From Euglena gracilis (taxonomy: Eukaryota > Euglenida > Euglenophyceae > Euglenales), in the NCBI GenBank assembly GCA_039621445.1, contig CP154954.1, positions 23,572,954 to 23,636,953 of the forward strand: a stretch of DNA of 64,000 nucleotides. Reading direction: 5' to 3'. The notes under the pieces were generated by a model. The model was not told the origin of the DNA, made no database searches, and saw only the letters and a list, made by a program, of their open reading frames with translations. Below are positions 56,114 through 64,000 of this stretch, piece by piece. Every line of letters starts with the position of its first letter. Position 1 is the stretch's first letter. The position numbers and the translations under genes were made by a program.

Positions 56114-57216
56114 GCAGGTGAAGCACGACCCCCGCAGTGATGAAGAGGATGTTATGTGTCGGTTTCAGAAGGAACCGCGAAACAAACACGCACACACGCA
56201 CGCACACACGCACACACGCATGCACGCACGCACGCATGAGCATAGGGTTCCACCGAAATTGTTTCGCAAATGACAACACAAGACCTTAAAAAAAGGAAAA
56301 GTTCCATTGGCCTCATGTTGCCACCGGTGGTCTGGTCTTCAGAGCAGCCAATAACTGTTTTGAGCAATGTTCGTCGTTGGGTGCCTGTGCACCGAGTTGT
56401 GAAGGCAAAACATCACTTTGCAGGGGTCATTGGTTTCTACATGATACAACAATTACTTTAACTGCTTCGAAATAGAAATGCCTCAAACCAGGAGCTCCGA
56501 AGCAGCCAATTTAAAAAATCAAAAACCTTAGAGAACAGATGGTTGAGGAAAGCATGAAAGACCTGTTCCTGCATCGCAATAGTGCAGCCGAAACAGAAAC
56601 ATCTCGTTGCAACTGCGCTGGGTTTCATGCACGAACCGGCCGAAAAAAAAGAAGCGAAGACCACAAAATAGATATGTCAGCAACGATGATTCGGTGCAAA
56701 TAACTAGCCAGTTACTCAATTGATCTAATTGGGTGATTCTGAGAATATACACATTCCAAGAACATATATGTTTCCAACGGGGGTATTAATTATTTGTACA
56801 CCCCAAATATTTGAGAGTAATGCTGCACTGCTACATGGGGCAGGAGTGTGCCAGTGTGCACAAACCATCGTCATGCCCCACGGGCTGGGGAGGCTTTGTG
56901 ACACCACCCACAAAATTGACAAATATTCAATGCCTTTACTGTAAACATACAGGTTCTGAATGAGAATACCTTTTGTAGCAATAATAGGATTCCACAAGAA
57001 GAATACAATGGAGGCTAGGCGCGCCGCTCGGGGGGGTCCGGGACCCCCCTCCCCCCCCCCTGTACAGTTCCAACCCCCCCCTCCCGGGACCCCCCCCTCC
57101 CCCCCACTTCCAACCCCCCCGAGACAGATGAAGTTTTTTTTTCTTCAAAAAAACGGCTTGTTTTTTTTAAAACAAAAAAACATGCTTTTTTTCAGGGGGT
57201 GGTGCGGGTCATGGGG

Positions 57217-58785
57217 TCAAGGCGTAGAACTGGGGGGGGTGGTGGGCGCAAGGCGGTTAGACTGGGGGGTGGGGGGGGGTAGTGGGTGGTCGGGGGAAGG
57301 AAAAAAAGAGAGATAGGTGGTGGGTGTGATGGTGAACTGGAACCGACTAGTCGGCGAACTCGACTACCCAAAAAAGTGGTGAACACAAGACGAGGATATT
57401 AGGATAGTCCACCGACTAGGCCTAGTCTGGTAGCTAGTCGGCGTAGACAGGGGGGGGGGGGGTAGTTATGTGGGGGTGGGGGGGTTGGTAGTGGTAGTCG
57501 GCCAACTAGTCGGCCCCCGACTACACCACTCTAATGTACTAACTGGTCAAAACCGCCGGCTTTTAAGCCCCCCCCCCCATCAACAAAATCCAATCCAAAC
57601 TAGTCGGTGGCTAGTCGGCGGTCATAAAAATGGTCTGTGGCGGGCCCAAATCACCCGGAAAATGGTCCGGATGGGTTAAAAAAAGTGTCTTACACCTAAA
57701 TAAACCCCCCCAGATGGAAATCTTTGGTCAGTGGGGGGTCGGTGGGCCATTGATGGGGGTCCGGAGGGGTAAAAAACCAATGATGAAACAGGGATTACAT
57801 TAAAATCCTTTAGAAATGCAATCTGCAATCTGCGTTCTGCATCACGAGAGGCAGAAAACTCCCCCCTCCACCCCAATCCGAGACTCAAATAACAAAATCC
57901 CTTCTGTGTTGGCAACATACTCGGGGGCTAAGTCGTTTTTGTGGCTCACTTTGGCATAGGCGGGGGGGGCTCCGCCCCCCCCCCCCGCACCCCCCCCCCT
58001 CAAATAACAAAATCCCTTCTTGTTGGCAACATACTCGGGGCTAAGTCGTTTTGGGGGCTCACTTGGGCATAGGCGGGGGGGGGGGCTCCGCCCCCCGCAC
58101 CCCCCCCCCCTCAAATAACAAAATCCCTTCTGTGTTGGCAACATACTCGGGGGCTAAGTCGTTTTTGTGGCTCACTTTGGCATAGGCGGGGGGGGCTCCG
58201 CCCCCCCCCCCCCCCCCCCCCGCACCCCCCCCTCAAATAACAAAATCCCTTCTGTGTTGGCAACATATTCGGGGGCTAAGTCGTTTTTGTGGCTCACTTT
58301 GGCATAGGCGGGGGGGGCTCCGCCCCCCCGCACCCCCCCCCCTCAAATAACAAAATCCCTTCTATGTTGGCAATAGACTTGGAGGGATAAGACCCTTTTT
58401 TGTGCAAATTTTGACTTATATTGAAAATTCAATGGGGAGAGGTGTACTTTTGTCAAAAGTGGCCCAAAATGGACATTTTCCCCCAATTTTTTTGCATATT
58501 CACCCCCGATTGGGGGGTTCTGGAGCCATTTGGGTGGGTTTTGACTGGTGTTGAGGTGATTTAGACAAAAAAATTTTCCCAGGGGGGGCTTAAAAGTCGG
58601 CGGTTTTGACCCGTTAGTACATTAGAGTGGGTAGTCGGCCGACTAGTCGGCCGACTACCCAATTGGTCCGCCGACTAGTCGGCCGACCAATTAGTCGGCC
58701 GACTACCCAATTGGTCGGCCGACTAGTCGGCCGACTAGTCGGCCGACTACCCACTACCCCCCCCCCCAGTCTACCGTTTGGCACT
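57217..58785. mobile_element. composite insertion unique to copy B
   Basis: Flanked by GGTCATGGGG on both sides (57207-57216 and 58786-58795); copy A has that sequence once. Ends are similar inverted sequences (GTAGAACTGGGGG / CCCCCAGTCTACC). Within, a long inverted pair (ACTCTAATGTACTAAC and its complement, about 57 bp plus TAGTCGGCCGAC repeats) spans 57500-58650. Between the arms are five units of about 110-130 bp (AAATAACAAAATCCCTTCT; GGCTAAGTCGTTTTTGTGG), separated by G/C-run hairpins centred on GGGGCTCCGCCCC. Confidence 0.85.
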
Positions 58786-59118
58786 GGTCATGGGGGGGGT
58801 CACGGGGAGGGGGGGGTCACGGGGGAAGTATGACACTTTGCAGGTAGCCGGGAGGCAACATCCATGAAATGGCATCGTGATAAAATTGGTCTTTTTTTGA
58901 AAAGGGAATTTTGTTAGGATTTTCTTGACCAACACGTTTTTGGGATGAAGGTTGGGCCATTTTTGACAAAATTCCGTTTTGGGTGGGGAAATGCACCAGT
59001 TTTTGGCACTTCTTTCAGGGGAAAGGATTTTTGGCCATTTTTGGGTGTGAAGGTGCATTGGGCGGACAAGGATACATGAAAGTTCATTGTTTTTTTTTAA
59101 AAAAATGCTTTTATGCTA

Positions 59119-59942
59119 GGGGGAGCACACGGCTGGCCGACGGCTGGCCGACGGCTGGCCGACGGCGTGACGGAAGCCGGGTCCTGTCGTTGAGCTTTTG
59201 TTGAGTTGCAAATGCCTAATTTGGTGTGCCTGTTCCAAATTTTGGAAGGCAAAATCCTAATTTGGTGTGCCAATTCCTAATTTTGAGGTGCAAATTCCTA
59301 TTTTCGTGTGTATATTCCTAATTTTGAGTGGCAAATGCCTAATTTTGGGTGTAAAGTGGTACTCCCAAATTTGATTTGATTTGAGTGGTAATCCCAAATT
59401 TGGTGTGCCAATGCCTTATTTTGAGCGGTAAATTCCTAATGAGTGAAAGGGTTCCTAGTTTTGAGGTGGGCCAGTTCCTAACTTTGAGTGATCAATGCCT
59501 AATTTGGGGTGCAAAGCCCGACAAGAGGGGTTACTTTGGGCAATTTTTAGTCACTTGAAACCGTTCCACACAAAATTTGAGCCTTTTTTTTTTTTTTTTT
59601 TCGTCAGTTCGTGGAAATTGGACCACCAACTGAGCAATTTTTAGTCATTCGACTAATTTGTAGGAAAAAATCTTCACAATAACTATAGAATGACCCAAAA
59701 ATAGGCTGAAATGGTCAAAATTGGTCAAAAAAAATCCCAAAATTGTCAAAATTGACAAAAATTGACGAAAAATGACTTCAAATGGGCAGAAATGCAGCCT
59801 CCACCAACGATGAACATGACCTGACGGGAGATTTGCGGCGAAATAGTTTTTGTATTGTCGAGCTTATGGCTCGGGTCATTTTCCTGTGAGTCACACGGCT
59901 GGCCGACGGCTGGCCGACGGCTGGCCGACGGCGTGCTCCCCC
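59119..59942. mobile_element. Harbinger-like family H element, copy B
   Basis: Duplicated partner of 46034-46861. Same ends and ACGGCTGGCCG units. The left flank reads CTA instead of TTA after a 5-base insertion (TGCTA). Internal CCTAATTTTGAGTGG repeats are conserved. Confidence 0.75.
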
Positions 59943-60450
59943 TTAAAAAAGAATGGCGAAGGATCGATTCTCGGGTCACGGGGGGGTCACGGGGGTGTAA
60001 CTGGGGGGGGGGGGGCACGGGGGTAGTACCCCCTAAGAAAAAATATGGTTTTTTAAAAAAAACCTCATGGGGGTTTGGGGGAATTTTTTCTTGAAACTTT
60101 TTTTACAAAAAAGGTCTTTTTTCATCTCTGCATCTTCGTAGTCCGTTAAAGGTGCTGGAAAAACTAAAAATACGTCACTTTTGATGACCAAAAAAGTGAC
60201 CTTAAAACCTTTTCCTCAAAAAAAAATGGCCATTTCGCAAGGAAAAAGGTCAAATTTTGCTTTTTAAAAAAAGAAAACATGTTTTGTGTGTTTTTTTTGG
60301 AAAAAAAACATATTTTTTGTTCTTTGTTGAAAAACAAAAAAAACGTCAACCCTGGCTCAATTACGCATGTTGTGCCAAGGGGGAGTGATTGAAGCTGCTT
60401 CCTGCCTTTCTGCTAAGTGTTTAAAGTGAAAATACTGGCTACCACTCTTT

Positions 60451-61077
60451 TTACAAGACACAAATATTTTGCAAAATGTATCTGAATTTCGCAAAATCCA
60501 TCATTACATTGGACGAAAAATGTCGCAACTGTCTCGGGGGTAGGCAGTACAGTTGTGATTTTCTGGGGACCCCCCCCCTCCCCCCCCCCTGTACAGCTTC
60601 CAACCCCCCCCTCAGACCCCCCCCCTCCCCCCCCCTGTGCCTTGCCTCCGATTGGTCGTCAAAACCAATGCTCATTGGGGACGGCAATGGGAATGACGGC
60701 ATCGGCATCCCGGTCAGTGGCATTGGTGGCGCAGTGGGTTGCGGAACCACAAATGGCAATGGTGGTAGCAATTGTGTCCCCCAGGCTGCAGCGTGCTGAG
60801 AAAATGCTTGTGGATCCAAAACTGGCAGTGTTGGCAGTGGAAACAGTGGTGAAGGTGGTGGCAAACCTGAGACACAACTTAAAAAAATGTGTTGAGCGAG
60901 AAACGTTGTCACAGACACACCAGGAAATGGAAGCATGGGGAACATCATTGTTTCCCATGCTTGTGGAGCAGCCATATGCAACAGCTGTGAACACAACGCC
61001 AAAGAATCTTGCGATAATGGAGGCTGTGTGGGCCATTGCAGGGGCAGTGGACCTGTGACATTTTTTGGGGGTTGCAT
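60451..61077 (-). CDS. unassigned open frames in duplicated segment (copy B)
   Basis: Same as 47425-47997: open on both strands, Pro/Leu-rich on the minus strand. Coding status unknown. Confidence 0.2.
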   Translation of the reverse strand: MQPPKNVTGPLPLQWPTQPPLSQDSLALCSQLLHMAAPQAWETMMFPMLPFPGVSVTTFLAQHIFLSCVSGLPPPSPLFPLPTLPVLDPQAFSQHAAAWGTQLLPPLPFVVPQPTAPPMPLTGMPMPSFPLPSPMSIGFDDQSEARHRGGEGGGLRGGLEAVQGGGRGGVPRKSQLYCLPPRQLRHFSSNVMMDFAKFRYILQNICVL

Positions 61078-61451
61078 ATTTCACCAAAGTTTCACCAAAC
61101 CTGCTCCAGCATCCGCTTCGGCGATGAAGATTGTGTTTGAAGATGACGCCCCGGACAGATCTGTCAAATTTTCAGAAACAAATATGTTCAATAACAAAAA
61201 AAATAAGAGAAAAGAGAGAAGAGAAAAGAGATCATGCCCTCACAGCATTATTTGGCAAACCTTTGTCATCAGAGGATGAGCTGGATGCCGAGAGAAGTCA
61301 CCGTCTTCTGATACCTTTCAGGCTTCTCTTGATCTCACAGTCAAACATCATTCTGTGCTACCCTGCTACCCTCTGGGGCGGACATTAATTCAAGCCGGGC
61401 GATTCCTTACAAAGAACGTGAATATTTGACAGCTGACAAAGCCGACAGCCG

Positions 61452-61607
61452 AGCCGTGCCGTGCCGCGCCGTGCCGTGCCGTGCCGTGCCGTGCCGTGCC
61501 GTGCGGTGCCGTGCCGTGCCGTGCCGTGCCGTGCCGTGCCGTGCCGTGCCGTGCCGTGCCGTGCCGTGCCGTGCCGTGCCGTGCCGTGCCGTGCCGTGCC
61601 GTGCCGT
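61452..61607 (+). repeat. GCCGT pentanucleotide satellite
   Basis: About 31 tandem GCCGT units with two single-base variants (GCCGC, GCGGT). Open frames of RAVPCRAVPC or ARHGTARHGT are by-products. Confidence 0.97.
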
Positions 61608-61749
61608 ACAGCTGACAAATGTCTAAATTTCATATTTATGTCAAATGTCTGTCAGAAACATTTGTCATTTGCCAAAATTTGCACTGCTGGTTTCTGCTGT
61701 GTGGGAAATCTTTCTGGCAGCACAAGAGTAATAGTCTGACAAGGAATCG

Positions 61750-62595
61750 CCTGAGTCATCACTGTCACTGGGGGTCAATACAGACGTGGAGAGAAGATCA
61801 GCCAGTCCAACCTCACATGCAAATTGGAACGGTGGTATCGCCATGCAATGGGCAAGGTCGGTTCCTGAGAGTTTCCACGTCGGTTCTTGAGGTTTCCACT
61901 GGAGTGCATGACGATGGAGATCCCCGTGTACAAGTTGTTTTACAACGATTGCATCCACAGAACACAAATGATCCTCTTATACCCTTTCCAGATCAGCACC
62001 CCACCATCTCACTCTTCTCGAATCCTCCCGGCTCAGCAGACCGATGCACCTTGTTGATGGAAGCAATCAAAAGCTTTCGCAAAGGGTCGGCCCCAGGCCC
62101 TTCTGGCCTCCGACCCAGTCACCTTGAACAAATGATCCTGCCAGGTAACCCGAATGCCACGGAGCTCCTCCATCACCTAGACATCTTTGTACAGCAGGCC
62201 TTGGAAGGAAAACTACCACTGACTATTGTACAACCCCTTGGAGCATCAAATTTGATTACAATGAAGAAAAAAAAACAATATCGAATAAAGCCATGGAAGA
62301 AGATGAACTCCAAGCAATTGAAACCTTGCAATCATGGTGTCAACATGACAACGTTTTCAACGTATGGGACCTAGATGAGGAACATGCCGAAGAGTGTACA
62401 GTGAGACCAATTGCTGCAGGAGAGACCCTCAGACGCCTCATTGGAAAGTGTGCAATGTCCCTTTCTGAAACCAAATTCGCGTCCCAAAAACTGCGGCCGT
62501 TCCAACTGGGGGGTCAGGGTTCCCCATGCCACGGAAAATATTCCCATCCATGTCCAAAGACTACTTGGGGGGCGTTTGGCCGGACCAACCTAGGG
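61750..62595 (+). pseudogene. non-LTR reverse transcriptase remnant
   Basis: The plus strand shows LLMEAIKSFRKGSAPGPSGL then RPSHLEQM at about 62056-62140, the GSAPGPSGLRP.HL motif of RT fingers in non-LTR elements. LLHHLDIFVQQALEGKLP and LGASNLITMKKK follow. After a frame change comes ECTVRPIAAGETLRRLIGKC (about 62390-62450) and KLRPFQLG, a VRPIA.G...RR...KC motif of the same domain. A second frame change occurs at the G-run near 62505. The YxDD active site and the endonuclease are absent, so it is a dead 5' truncated or internal fragment. Confidence 0.75.
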
Positions 62596-62703
62596 TGATG
62601 CCTGAAAAATAAATGAAATTTTTCATTGAAAAATTTCAATTGAAAATTTGAAAAATATATTTTTTATTTTTCAAACTTGAAAAATATCATTCCCCTTTAC
62701 ATA

Positions 62704-63919
62704 GGGGAGCACACGGCTGGCCGGCTGGCCGACGGCGTTACGGAAGCCAGGTCAGGTTGTCTATCTCATATGGGTAGCAAATGCCTAATTTGGCGTGCCA
62801 GTTCCGAATTTTGAGAGGCAAATTCCTAATTTTGAGGAGGAAATCCCTAATTTCATGTGTAAATTCCTAATTTTGAGTGGCAAATGCCTAATTTTGTGTG
62901 AAGTCCCATTTTCATGTGGAAAATGCACAATTTTGGTCGGCATGAGTGGCAAATATATATTTAAGGGTGAAAATTGCTTAAATTTAGCACCTAATGCCAA
63001 AATTTGCTTCATGAAATCTCTTTAAGGACCCCGGGGGGTGCTGGGCTAGGGCTAGAAATTTGGGCTGGCTAGAAATTTGGGCTGGCTAGCCCGCCCCCCC
63101 CCGGGGGGGGGGGGGGGGCTGGGCCCCGGCTGGACCCGAACCGGGGCGAGCTGGACTGAAATCGGAAAAGTGCCCAAAAATGACCTGCGAAACACAGTTT
63201 TGAAAAAATGATGCAGCTGAAACCCCGCAAAAAAGCCCCAAACGCCCCCCAAACCCCATTTTTGGCCACTTTTGAACACAGTTTTTCAAAAAAAATCGGT
63301 GCTTTGCGCCGAAAAATTTTGGGCTGGACTCCCCAAAAGGGGCTGGCTAGCTGGGCTAGCAGCACCCCCCCAGGGGGGGGGGTGCTGCTGCGGCTGGGCT
63401 GGGCCCAAATCGAGGCTGGCTGCAGCCGCCCCCCCCCAGGGGGGGTTCGAAAAACCTTAGAGAGATGTATGATGCAAATGCTTCATCTTGGGTGCCAAAT
63501 ATTAATTTCTGATGTTCGTTTTGAATTATCTTTCGAATTCTACAAGAGGGGCTACAATTTTTGAGTCATTTGAAACCATTTCACACAATATTTGAGCCTT
63601 CTTTTGCCCATTATTAGGTAAATTTTGCCAGTGGGACACCAGCTGAGCATTTTTTAGTCATTCGAATAATATGTAGGCAAATGACCCTTCACAATGACTC
63701 ACCCAAAAAAGGCCGAAATGGTCAAAATTGGTCAAAAAAGTCCAAAAATTGGCAAAATTGACAAAAAATGACGAAAAATGACTTCTAATGACCAAAAATG
63801 CAGCCTCCACCAACGATGAACATGACCTTGAAGGGAGATTGGTGGCGAAATTGTTTCTGCATTGCAAGGTTGTGGCTGGCCGACGGCTGGCCTACAGCTG
63901 GCCGACGGTGTGCTCCCCC
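62704..63919. mobile_element. Harbinger-like family H element, diverged copy C
   Basis: Ends GGGGAGCACACGGCTGGCC and GCTGGCCGACGGTGTGCTCC. Shares the CCTAATTTTGAGTGG repeats (62780-62950) and the tail of AAATTGGTCAAAAA / CCACCAACGATGAACATGAC. Larger than the others because of a nested CTGGCTAG/G-run block at about 63030-63450. Confidence 0.7.
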
Positions 63920-64000
63920 ATGCATGTTGGGAGCTGAAACAAGGGTGTGACACAAGACAATTCAAGTCTGGGAAGCTTTTCTTCCAAAAATTTTAAGGAA

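Larger units (their letters stand above)
55839..61205. repeat. segmental duplication, copy B
   Basis: Matches 44325-48125 throughout. The left border falls in the last ~25 bp of a family S element that is longer in copy A. The right border is in an A-rich run (ATAACAAAAAAAATA). It differs by an extra 1.57 kb at 57217-58785, a shorter poly-T difference near 59580 and few substitutions. Confidence 0.93.

Noticed and set aside
61385-61739. RAVPC / ARHGT repeat proteins
   Set aside because: Product of the GCCGT satellite; frames open on both strands.

Overview
The window is nuclear DNA from a eukaryote, most likely a microalga or other protist. Genes are broken into short, very GC-rich exons (third codon positions almost always G or C). 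The introns carry long G/C runs, microsatellites and small transposons. There are no bacterial operons, rRNA or recognisable tRNA genes. I cannot name the species. Where exons can be joined by reading frame, introns mostly begin GTGTG, GTGCG or close variants and end AG.

Layout. 1-663: no gene. 664-7812: a higher-order tandem satellite built on a 66-bp unit plus longer A-rich units with a tRNA-like flavour. 8300-11350: non-coding repeats. 11400-38605: a gene block entirely on the minus strand. Read in the direction of transcription it holds the 3' end of a gene for a protein with a C-terminal membrane helix (38605-38003), a multi-RRM RNA-binding protein (35555-29140, about ten exons that join in frame), a HAD-like hydrolase candidate (28819 to about 25400), an actin-fragmin-kinase-type protein kinase (about 23965-12431), and a half RRM domain (11856-11400). 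That half RRM fits the half RRM left open at 29140.

38700-64000 is dominated by mobile elements. A Tc1/mariner-like element with introns has been split by a hAT-like insertion and an inversion. Other hAT-like and Harbinger-like miniature elements have visible target-site duplications. A 3.8-kb segmental duplication (44325-48125 and 55839-61205) has a younger insertion in the second copy. There is also a non-LTR reverse-transcriptase remnant at about 62 kb.

The main theme is small TIR elements with 8-bp target duplications sitting in introns. One family (P) lies in introns of three neighbouring genes in the same orientation, carries a GTGTG donor at its 5' edge, and in the kinase gene coincides almost exactly with a whole intron. 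This is what an intron-generating transposon (introner) would look like. All gene models are hand-read from frame, splice signals and domain logic; exon ends marked 'about' are uncertain.
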